Shown: in pieces, positions 1 through 4,977 of the stretch | Numbering within the stretch: the stretch's first letter is position 1 | Layout: the number at the start of each line of letters is the position of its first letter | Assembly (NCBI GenBank): GCA_905204385.1 | Contig: CAJKZL010000222.1 | Coordinates: 1-5,893 of the forward strand | Length of the DNA stretch: 5,893 nt | DNA from: an uncultured Odoribacter sp. | GTDB taxonomy: Bacteria; Bacteroidota; Bacteroidia; Bacteroidales; Marinifilaceae | Reading direction: 5' to 3' | Notes under the pieces: generated by a model | What the model was told of the DNA's origin: nothing | Seen by the model: only the letters and a program-made list of their open reading frames with translations | The model's database searches: none | Program-made: the position numbers and the translations under genes

Positions 1-1320
1 TTTTTGGGTAGCCGGATCCCAGATGGTCGGTGTCGGATCTGCCAAACCTGAAGTCACAGTGTGGGAAGAGGTCCAATCGGTTATGGCCACGAAAATCCGG
101 GCTTCATCTATTTTTTGATTGAGATACTCATCTTTCTGGGGATCATAAGTCCCTCCGTTATTACATATGTCTACTTTTACTTTATATCTTAGTTTTAAAG
201 CTACCGGGCGGGCTGTAAAGGTATAATTCACTCCGAAATTAGCATTTCCGGTAAAGCCGGATTGTGTAAATGTTCCGGTAAACATATTGCCTGCTGCAAA
301 CACCGCACCTAATACTTTAGTAGCCTTTAATACAGCGGTTCCTGCATCGTTGTCCGTACCTTGAGAGCATAGGGGTGATTTTGTTGTATAGGCATTATTG
401 CCGCTATCCCAAAAACTATTATCTTGAACATTCGGAAAAGGCACTTTCGATGTCCCCATTTTTTTCTCGGACCAATTGCTCATGTCTCCATTCGGAATGG
501 TGTCCCCGCCAGCCGTTGTATAAATTCCGGTTCCTATAACTTCTTCGCCCACAATAGCCCTGAATTCATATCTTTTCTTGGCAAAGAAACCGCTTTTGCT
601 ATTTACATTGTAGATGGTAAGGCCGGCATCATTCATTCCCTCTGTCCAGTCGGGTTTGATTTCGTACTTCCCATCTGCGTTTTTAGTCAGGTCGATCCAC
701 TCTTCCTCACCGGTGAGGCGGTATTGTACTTCGGCACCTTCCTGCAAATGCTCGACGCTGACCAATGCGCTATTTGTCCACAAGTCGACTTCCGAAACCG
801 TAAATGCAGAAGGCACCGTATTGTGGAAGGTGAGGTCCTTCTGTATGCTGCGTCCTTTGTTGTCGGTAATATACAAGCCGAAAATATGATCGCCGGATTC
901 CTCAGGATTCAACGCCAATATCATAGGTACAAGTCCCGAAACATCGAAATTCACACTGGTTGCATTCTTCAGTTCACTTCCTACAGGAATATGAAAGGTT
1001 CCCAGAATGTCGACTACATTCTCGTCGTTGATCAAATCCATATCGGTGGAAAGCCCGATGGCCCCTAAAATTTCCTGGGTTAACACTTTGGAAGCGATGG
1101 TGAGTTTGAAGTCTTTGATGCCTTCTTCTGCTTTCACGACGATTACGGCTTTTCCGGTCATATCTGTTTCTAGTTCGACTGTTTTGAAATCGGAGTTGGA
1201 GGGCCATTCGATGACAGGTCCGTCCTTAAGAGGTTCCGGTTCATTGTCGTCGTCGCTACAGGCCATAAAAACGCTGAGTGAGCAAACCACCAGGAATAAG
1301 CAAAAAAAATGTTTTTTCAT
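1..1320 (-). CDS. PCMD-domain surface lipoprotein (3' end outside window)
   Basis: The minus strand is open from an ATG at 1320 to the left edge, giving 440 residues without a stop. The leader has a Lys-Lys start, a hydrophobic core, and Cys21 after SVFMA. SDDDNEPEP follows the Cys, which is the acidic export signal of Bacteroidota surface lipoproteins, so the mature protein is probably lipidated and outside the outer membrane. Residues about 45-160 look like an all-beta domain. Residues about 166-268 resemble an Ig/FN3-like domain (WTNSALVSVE, VQYRLTGEEEW, YEFRAIVG). From about residue 275 the pattern PNGDMSNW, then FWDSGNNAY, FAAGNMFTGTF, NFGVNYTFTARPVALKLRYK and ARIFVAITDW matches the PCMD family (putative carbohydrate metabolism, beta-sandwich). 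A role in glycan binding or handling is family inference. The start is fixed by the signal peptide. Neighbour to its 5' side is a divergent gene with a very similar leader. Confidence 0.85.
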   Translation of the reverse strand, partial: MKKHFFCLFLVVCSLSVFMACSDDDNEPEPLKDGPVIEWPSNSDFKTVELETDMTGKAVIVVKAEEGIKDFKLTIASKVLTQEILGAIGLSTDMDLINDENVVDILGTFHIPVGSELKNATSVNFDVSGLVPMILALNPEESGDHIFGLYITDNKGRSIQKDLTFHNTVPSAFTVSEVDLWTNSALVSVEHLQEGAEVQYRLTGEEEWIDLTKNADGKYEIKPDWTEGMNDAGLTIYNVNSKSGFFAKKRYEFRAIVGEEVIGTGIYTTAGGDTIPNGDMSNWSEKKMGTSKVPFPNVQDNSFWDSGNNAYTTKSPLCSQGTDNDAGTAVLKATKVLGAVFAAGNMFTGTFTQSGFTGNANFGVNYTFTARPVALKLRYKVKVDICNNGGTYDPQKDEYLNQKIDEARIFVAITDWTSSHTVTSGLADPTPTIWDPATQK

Positions 1321-1382
1321 TGGGTTTAATTTTAAATTATTAATTAAAAAGCTCATAATCAAATTGTTAGTTGTTGGATTAT

Positions 1383-1399
1383 ACGGACGTTTTATTTGG
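1383..1399 (-). repeat. Left inverted repeat, Mpi-like core
   Basis: Read on the minus strand this is CCAAATAAAACGTCCGT. It matches the right copy at 1612-1627 except for one extra A. The inner AAACGTCCGT fits the Mpi invertase core ARACGTWCGT, as I recall it from B. fragilis, at 9 of 10 positions. It sits 62 nt upstream of the PCMD gene start. Confidence 0.7.
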
Positions 1400-1611
1400 T
1401 TGAATAAAAACTATTATACTTTTCAGTCTATTTTATCAGCAAAAATCGTGCAAAATTTTAAATAATTATGGATCCTGTAAAACATTTTAACATTTCGGTT
1501 TTTTAATCTATTGATATAAATACAATTATGGTTTTACGGTTTACGAAAAATCCGGTTATTGACAGGATTAAAATTATTCTGGTTGTTGCTCCTTTACTTA
1601 CCGAAAGCTCC

Positions 1612-1627
1612 CCAAATAAACGTCCGT
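1612..1627 (+). repeat. Right inverted repeat, Mpi-like core
   Basis: Read on the plus strand this is CCAAATAAACGTCCGT, the inverted partner of 1383-1399 with one base fewer in the A run. It lies 47 nt upstream of the calycin-like gene. Each flanking gene therefore has the same element in the same orientation relative to its own start. Confidence 0.7.
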
Positions 1628-1674
1628 TTCTATTAGTTTTTAATAGGACATATTAGAAAAACCAAATTATTACC

Positions 1675-2028
1675 ATGAAAAAAAATTATTTTTGTTTGAT
1701 ACTCATTGGTTCGCTGGGGTGCTTCATGTCTTATAAAGACGATGACAAAAATGAACCGCCGTTCAATTTTTCGGAAGGTATTGCCGGAACTTATAAAGGT
1801 GACCTCACCATTCGGTTTGCTGACGCCGATACTGAAGATACCATTCTCCAGAAAATTTGCATCTCGTCGGTAGGCTCTCAAATCGTTAAAATGGAGTTAA
1901 GGGACTTTATTTACAACAATTTTCCTATCGGCGATATCCTGGTAGAAAGTGTTGCTTGGGAGCCTGTTGCTGGGAATTCGAACGCTTATATCTTTACCGG
2001 AGAGCAAGCTGATTGTGGACGAGTTTGA
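1675..2028 (+). CDS. Calycin-like domain protein, apparently degraded and truncated
   Basis: The product is 117 residues. It begins MKKNYFCLILIGSLGCFMSY, then KDDDKNEPP, the shape of a Bacteroidota lipoprotein leader, but the expected lipobox Cys just before KDDD is Tyr20 (TAT, one base from TGT). Cys16 (SLGC) is a poor substitute lipobox. Residues about 36-110 (GIAGTYKGDLTIRF, MELRDF, FPIGDILVESVAWEP) fit the start of the calycin-like family of secreted beta-barrel proteins. The family normally continues with several more strands that are missing here. The last residues (EQADCGRV) look like a frameshift product: the +1 frame reads ESKLIVDEFEIVTE and stops at 2042-2044. Ligand unknown. It could be a pseudogene or a short secreted protein. 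The start is supported by the leader. It diverges from the PCMD gene. Confidence 0.6.
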   Translation: MKKNYFCLILIGSLGCFMSYKDDDKNEPPFNFSEGIAGTYKGDLTIRFADADTEDTILQKICISSVGSQIVKMELRDFIYNNFPIGDILVESVAWEPVAGNSNAYIFTGEQADCGRV

Positions 2029-2076
2029 AATAGTAACGGAATAAGGGATCAGTTGCATGAATCATGCAAATTAAAA

Positions 2077-2116
2077 GAAAAACAGCAAACATTCGGTTAT
2101 CAAATATTTGCTGTTT
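2077..2116 (-). terminator. Intrinsic terminator of tRNA-Cys
   Basis: The arms at 2107-2116 and 2080-2089 (AAACAGCAAA / TTTGCTGTTT) form a perfect 10-bp stem with a 17-nt loop. On the minus strand it is followed by a T-rich run (TTCTTTTAA). It begins 5 nt past the tRNA-Cys CCA end. It could also help stop transcripts of the plus gene ending at 2028, though the plus-side T run is poor. Confidence 0.75.
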
Positions 2117-2120
2117 GTTA

Positions 2121-2194
2121 TGGAGGTCGGTAGCAGAATCGAACTGCTTTAGACGGTTTTGCAGACCGTTGCCTAACCTTTCGGCCAACCGACC
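2121..2194 (-). tRNA. tRNA-Cys (GCA)
   Basis: The 74-nt minus-strand sequence folds as a cloverleaf. The acceptor is GGTCGGT paired with ACCGACC, then discriminator T and an encoded CCA. The D stem is GCC/GGC. The anticodon stem is ACGGT/ACCGT around loop CTGCAAA, giving anticodon GCA. The T arm is AGCAG-TTCGATT-CTGCT. The anticodon arm and the CTAA variable loop closely resemble E. coli tRNA-Cys. It has its own promoter and terminator, so it is a single-gene unit. Confidence 0.97.
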
Positions 2195-2211
2195 TTTTTA
2201 GTTTTGCGTTG

Positions 2212-2242
2212 CAAAGATAGAAGGTTTTTATGAAGTTCCAAA
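2212..2242 (-). promoter_or_regulatory. Promoter of tRNA-Cys
   Basis: On the minus strand the -33 element TTTG (2242-2239) is followed by exactly 19 nt and the -7 element TATCTTTG (2219-2212). This is a full match to the Bacteroides primary sigma consensus TTTG-19-TAnnTTTG. The tRNA 5' end is 17 nt downstream of the -7 box. Confidence 0.88.
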
Positions 2243-2369
2243 ATAACTTCGCAATAATTTTTTCACTATTCCCTCCCCATTCACTTATCTTCTTATAATG
2301 CGACGACTCGCGGCGTAGAATTTTAAGCAAAGATCATTTGCTGAAAAATAGTGTGGCTGAATCCTTTCG

Positions 2370-2726
2370 CTATCTTTCCAGCGTAACGCTGGTGCATTGA
2401 ATTTGTCCTCCCAAAGGGGGATTCATTTTCGAGATTTTGATTTTAGCGTGGTTCAATTGAGGGAAAGCCTGGTAGAGAGCATCCAGCATTCGCCGGCCTA
2501 CATGCTCCAGCAGATGGGAACGTTTCATCATTTCTTCGGCAATGATCTCGTAGGCTGTTTGATAACTCAAGGCATCCCCGATGTTGTCGGATTGAGCCGG
2601 AAGGCTGCAATCATACTCCAAACGGGCATAGACCCTGAATTTATTTCCGACGATCTGCTCAGCTTCAAAGCATCCGTGATAGGCATAAAACTCCATGCCC
2701 TCGATTTCAAGTACTCCGGTCATCAT
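2370..2726 (-). CDS. folB: Dihydroneopterin aldolase
   Basis: FolB (EC 4.1.2.25) cleaves 7,8-dihydroneopterin to 6-hydroxymethyl-7,8-dihydropterin and glycolaldehyde in cytosolic folate synthesis. The 118 residues match the usual length of about 120. Visible landmarks align with the S. aureus enzyme: GMEFYAYHG at 10-18, Glu23 (catalytic Glu22 there), Tyr55, LLEH at 72-75 with the pterin-binding Glu74, and Lys100 in SKMNPP (catalytic Lys100 there), followed by GG. The key residues are intact, so it should be active. Two adjacent Met codons (2726 and 2723) could both start it, and the choice changes only one residue. No Shine-Dalgarno is obvious, as is usual in Bacteroidota. It is a lone gene here: no other folate gene is in the window, and RNA genes lie on both sides. 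No convincing consensus promoter was found in its 5' gap. Confidence 0.95.
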   Translation of the reverse strand: MMTGVLEIEGMEFYAYHGCFEAEQIVGNKFRVYARLEYDCSLPAQSDNIGDALSYQTAYEIIAEEMMKRSHLLEHVGRRMLDALYQAFPQLNHAKIKISKMNPPLGGQIQCTSVTLER

Positions 2727-2985
2727 ATGATTTTAAAAAAGTTTTGCATTCCGTTTAAGCCTCAGGCAAAAAGCCTGGTGGCATCTTTATGATTAAATAT
2801 TTTATTCATCCTCCTGTTCCGGGCAAAGTGTAAAAATCCTCTCCGGCTTCTCGTTTGCTGTTTGAAACCTTGCAGTTGCCGGAATCGATACAAGAGGTTC
2901 AAACCTATAAATTTTAATTGAAAGAATCGAAATGGCCGATAAAAATTCAATCGTTAATTGTTTTTCTATTCTTTACTCTCCGATA
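2727..2985. other. Non-coding gap upstream of folB
   Basis: No supported gene is present. A 5-bp hairpin (CAGGC-AAAAA-GCCTG) lies at 2764-2778 in what would be the folB leader. A minus-strand TTTACACTTTG near 2825-2835 resembles a -7 element but has three rather than two bases between TA and TTTG. The folB promoter may therefore lie here, unresolved. Confidence 0.4.
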
Positions 2986-2986
2986 T

Positions 2987-3016
2987 AAAAAATGAAAGGG
3001 CCGGAGACCGACCCTT
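2987..3016 (-). terminator. Terminator of the candidate small RNA
   Basis: On the minus strand, AAGGGTCGG-TCT-CCGGCCCTT (3016-2996) forms a 9-bp GC-rich stem with one U-G pair. It is followed after TCA by six T (2992-2987). The plus strand lacks a T run after the stem, so it works on the minus strand. Confidence 0.75.
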
Positions 3017-3078
3017 AAACATTTACTAACTACTAACCTAAACCATACAAACTTATGAAAAACAATCTTTTTTAAAGA
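2987..3078 (-). ncRNA. Candidate small RNA of about 90 nt
   Basis: A promoter (3084-3113) and an intrinsic terminator (2987-3016) on the minus strand bracket about 90 nt without a usable reading frame. The 5' part can form a small hairpin (TCTTT-AAA-AAAGA, 3066-3078). A T/G/A-rich single-stranded middle (GGTTTAGGTTAGTAGTTAG) follows, then the terminator stem. The 5' end is inferred from the promoter position and is good to a few bases only. No RNA family was assigned. It could instead be the leader of something degraded, but the compact promoter-terminator layout favours a stand-alone RNA. Confidence 0.55.
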
Positions 3079-3083
3079 CGGTG

Positions 3084-3113
3084 CAAAGGTAGACATTAAA
3101 TGACGCTATACAA
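3084..3113 (-). promoter_or_regulatory. Promoter of the candidate small RNA
   Basis: On the minus strand, TTG (3113-3111, in context GTTG) precedes TACCTTTG (3091-3084) with 19 nt between the GTTG tetramer and the -7 box. The -7 box is a full consensus match and the -33 box is 3 of 4. TTTGCACC after the box resembles strong Bacteroides housekeeping promoters. Confidence 0.7.
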
Positions 3114-3262
3114 CATGAAGTTTCAAAATAAATGTTAATCATTGTGTTAATAAATGTGATTTTCCCAAGTGATTGTAATCTAGAAGTAAATGGAGTTAAT
3201 AGTGGACAAATAGAACAATGATCGAGTTTACCGATTTTTTTATTCCTTTTTTTGAGAAATAA

Positions 3263-3293
3263 TTTGGCGGATCGAAAAAAAGCTATACTTTTG
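3263..3293 (+). promoter_or_regulatory. Promoter of tRNA-Val
   Basis: TTTG (3263-3266), exactly 19 nt, then TACTTTTG (3286-3293) gives a complete Bacteroides-type promoter. It ends 25 nt before the tRNA-Val 5' end. Confidence 0.88.
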
Positions 3294-3318
3294 TACCCGC
3301 AATCGGATATGATCGCAA

Positions 3319-3393
3319 GGGTTCTTAGCTCAGTTGGTTCAGAGCATCTGGTTTACACCCAGAGGGTCGGGGGTTCGACTCCCTCAGGACCCA
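3319..3393 (+). tRNA. tRNA-Val (TAC)
   Basis: The 75-nt cloverleaf has acceptor GGGTTCT paired with AGGACCC (one G-U pair) and discriminator A. The D arm is the typical GCTCAGTTGGTTCAGAGC. The anticodon stem TCTGG/CCAGA encloses TTTACAC, giving anticodon TAC (valine). The T arm is CGGGGGTTCGACTCCCTC-like. The genome reads CCT after the discriminator, so the full CCA tail is not encoded and must be added after transcription, unlike the tRNA-Cys in this window. It has its own promoter and terminator. Confidence 0.97.
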
Positions 3394-3426
3394 CCTTCAG
3401 ATCGCCGAATGACGGCAATAAAAGTC

Positions 3427-3461
3427 AAAAAACCTACAAAGATAAAGTTTGTAGGTTTTTT
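3427..3461. terminator. Bidirectional terminator between tRNA-Val and the TlpA gene
   Basis: AAAAAACCTACAAA (3427-3440) and TTTGTAGGTTTTTT (3448-3461) pair perfectly over 14 bp around a 7-nt loop. The A and T ends provide a T run on each strand. It ends tRNA-Val on the plus strand and can end the TlpA transcript, whose stop codon is 67 nt away, on the minus strand. Confidence 0.9.
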
Positions 3462-3528
3462 ATTTTCTTAAGCTGACAAGATTTCCAAGCAGGGAAAAGA
3501 TAAGACGGTGTTCTTAAAGTCTTCTTCC

Positions 3529-4875
3529 TCAATCTGCTAATAATCGTAATAATAACTTCTTCAACTCAGGGGAAGAAGGACGCGGGGCATGAGTGGTTGC
3601 AATATGTCCTTGCTTATCGAACACCAGGAAACGTGGAATACCGGTGATCTTATAATCTTTCGTTATTTTACTCCATCCGTCGGCAAATAACTGGACTCCA
3701 TGAAGTCCTTCTGTTTTTATAACATCCAGCCATTTTTGTTTGTTTTTCTTCTCATCCAGCGAAACGCCGAGAAATACTACATCCTTCTCACGCATTTCTT
3801 CTTCCAGCTTTTTCAAATGGGGAATTTCGGTGCGACACGGGCCGCACCAGGTAGCCCAAACATCAACCACTACCACTTTCCCCGGGAAATCCGATAAAGA
3901 CACCATTTTTCCTTGCTGATCCGGATAGGTGAAATCGGCAGCACGTCCCCCCGGTTTGGTATCGTATAATTGGGTGCCGATAGCTTCAGCCCGTCGTTTT
4001 AATAAGGGAGTAGTTAGATATTTCCCGTATTTTTCCATTCCCTCTAAATACTGATCGTAGGACTTAAAATCGCTGAACAGGGTACTGACAATATACTCTC
4101 CCTTCAAATGGTCGTTAGGTAGGTAAGCAAGATAAGCATCCGTATGACCGATCGGGTTCTGACCGGATTCAAGAGTTGCAAAGTTTATATAATTATCGAG
4201 CATTTGCATGCCGTGCGGAAATTGCAAAATCTCATCCGTATGAAATTTTTGCTCTGAAATCACATGTTTATAAAATTCCGGCCATACCGAACGTTCAGGA
4301 TGCTTGGTGCGTGGTGTTTGCAAAAACATAATAGCAAAGAAATCCGTCTCATAATCTATCAATTTTTGAAACAATTCGTCGAAATGTGAATTTCCACTTT
4401 TCCATTCTTTTCTTACTTTATCTAAGTTCTGCAAAAAAGCATTGAATTCCGGAAAAAAGTCCTCATAATCGCTCAGTATCTTGTCGAAAAAAAGGGATTT
4501 CAACCGAATATCGGTTGCATAATCTTCCCATTGGTATAGCTTCTCGTTTTCTCTCGTATTTCTTCCGTTCAGCCGGGCTTGGGTTTCTAAAAGATCGATG
4601 TTGATTTCTTCTCCGCCTTGTATATAAACGATAAAGTTTATTTTTTCACTTCCAATTGCATAAAATCCAGGTTCCTCCGGTCTTAAGATAAAACCGTAAC
4701 TTCCGTCCCGGGCAATTTGTGTTGAAGCATAAAATTGCGGCTTCCCCTCTACAGCTTGGAAGAGTTTCACTTCTTCCCATTTTGAATTCGTGCAACTTCC
4801 TTTTATCAGGGTATAGTCCTGTCCCCATCCAGGGAAAACTAAGTGTAATAAAAAGACGACAATAAGATATTTCAT
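3529..4875 (-). CDS. TlpA-family thiol-disulfide oxidoreductase with DUF4369-like N-terminus
   Basis: This is a 448-residue exported protein. Residues 1-18 are a signal peptide with a likely cleavage at GWG-QD. There is no lipobox Cys, so it should be soluble in the periplasm or held by other contacts. Residues about 20-96 form a beta-rich segment (ARDGSYGFILRPEEPGFYAI, FIVYIQGGEEINIDL) like DUF4369. Residues about 105-300 are mostly helical and of unknown role. Residues about 308-448 are a thioredoxin fold: GRAADFTYPDQQGKMVSLSD, VVVVDVWATWCGPC with the redox pair Cys344/Cys347, FLGVSLDE, and the cis-proline loop TGIPRF (Pro414). All catalytic features are intact, so reduction of periplasmic disulfides or haem/thiol substrates is likely; the actual partner is unknown. 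It lies downstream of the PKD-like lipoprotein gene on the same strand, 102 bp away. Confidence 0.93.
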   Translation of the reverse strand: MKYLIVVFLLHLVFPGWGQDYTLIKGSCTNSKWEEVKLFQAVEGKPQFYASTQIARDGSYGFILRPEEPGFYAIGSEKINFIVYIQGGEEINIDLLETQARLNGRNTRENEKLYQWEDYATDIRLKSLFFDKILSDYEDFFPEFNAFLQNLDKVRKEWKSGNSHFDELFQKLIDYETDFFAIMFLQTPRTKHPERSVWPEFYKHVISEQKFHTDEILQFPHGMQMLDNYINFATLESGQNPIGHTDAYLAYLPNDHLKGEYIVSTLFSDFKSYDQYLEGMEKYGKYLTTPLLKRRAEAIGTQLYDTKPGGRAADFTYPDQQGKMVSLSDFPGKVVVVDVWATWCGPCRTEIPHLKKLEEEMREKDVVFLGVSLDEKKNKQKWLDVIKTEGLHGVQLFADGWSKITKDYKITGIPRFLVFDKQGHIATTHAPRPSSPELKKLLLRLLAD

Positions 4876-4915
4876 ATTTTATCTATAAAATCAAACAAAT
4901 GAATTTCTTTCCGGA

Positions 4916-4957
4916 TAAAAATGAAGAGTAAAGGCACGGGGCCTTACTCCTCATTTT
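4916..4957 (-). terminator. Strong hairpin between the PKD-like and TlpA genes
   Basis: On the minus strand the arms starting AAAATGAGGAGTAA (4957-4944) and ending TTACTCTTCATTTT (4931-4918) pair over 14 positions with one G-U pair. A GGC/GCC extension forms beyond a one-base bulge. A five-T run ends the hairpin. It starts 21 nt after the PKD-like stop codon. It may be a terminator, or a partial terminator/mRNA stabiliser that lowers expression of the TlpA gene. No clear consensus promoter was found between it and the TlpA start. Confidence 0.75.
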
Positions 4958-4977
4958 GTTTATTTTCCAAACGGACC

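Larger units (their letters stand above)
1321..1674. promoter_or_regulatory. Divergent intergenic region, candidate invertible promoter segment
   Basis: This 354-bp AT-rich gap holds no gene. Its main structure is the inverted repeat pair at 1383-1399 and 1612-1627. Inside the repeats a weak minus-strand promoter can be drawn: TTTA at 1481-1478, 19 nt, then AAATTTTG at 1458-1451. This is 3/4 and 7/8 of the Bacteroides consensus and points at the PCMD gene. A plus-strand alternative is TTTG at 1395-1398, 18 nt, TACTTTTC at 1417-1424. Neither is a full match. A small hairpin, CTATTA-GTTTT-TAATAG, lies at 1630-1646 in the leader of the plus gene. If the segment inverts, a single internal promoter could serve either gene. 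Confidence 0.45.

Noticed and set aside
424..1068. 214-codon plus-strand open frame
   Set aside because: It lies antisense to the well-supported PCMD lipoprotein gene, has no recognisable domain or leader, and is a shadow frame.
2118..2330. 70-codon minus-strand open frame
   Set aside because: It runs through the tRNA-Cys gene and its promoter, and its basic, repeat-free product has no family features.
2326..2342. AGCAAA-GATCA-TTTGCT hairpin after folB
   Set aside because: The stem is only 6 bp and AT-rich, and the minus strand has no good T run, so it is too weak to call as the folB terminator. The GATCTTTG within it lacks a -33 partner.
2762..2950. 62-codon minus-strand open frame upstream of folB
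   Set aside because: It is an Arg/Phe-rich product with no domain and no promoter. An internal AGGAGG directly abuts an ATG with zero spacing, so even the 15-codon internal frame is not convincing.
3055..3075. Plus-strand ATG giving MKNNLF then stop, preceded by an AACCTAAACC-type leader
   Set aside because: It resembles the start of an exported-protein gene, but the frame stops after six codons, no continuation is found, and the minus-strand promoter and terminator explain the region better.
3224..3238. ATCG-AGTTTAC-CGAT followed by T7 as a plus-strand terminator
   Set aside because: The stem is only 4 bp and there is no plus-strand gene upstream that it would end.
3440..3447. TATCTTTG -7-like box on the minus strand
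   Set aside because: It falls in the loop and arm of the bidirectional terminator and has no supporting -33 element or downstream gene start.
3252..3476. 74-codon plus-strand open frame
   Set aside because: It covers tRNA-Val and its terminator, so it is incidental.
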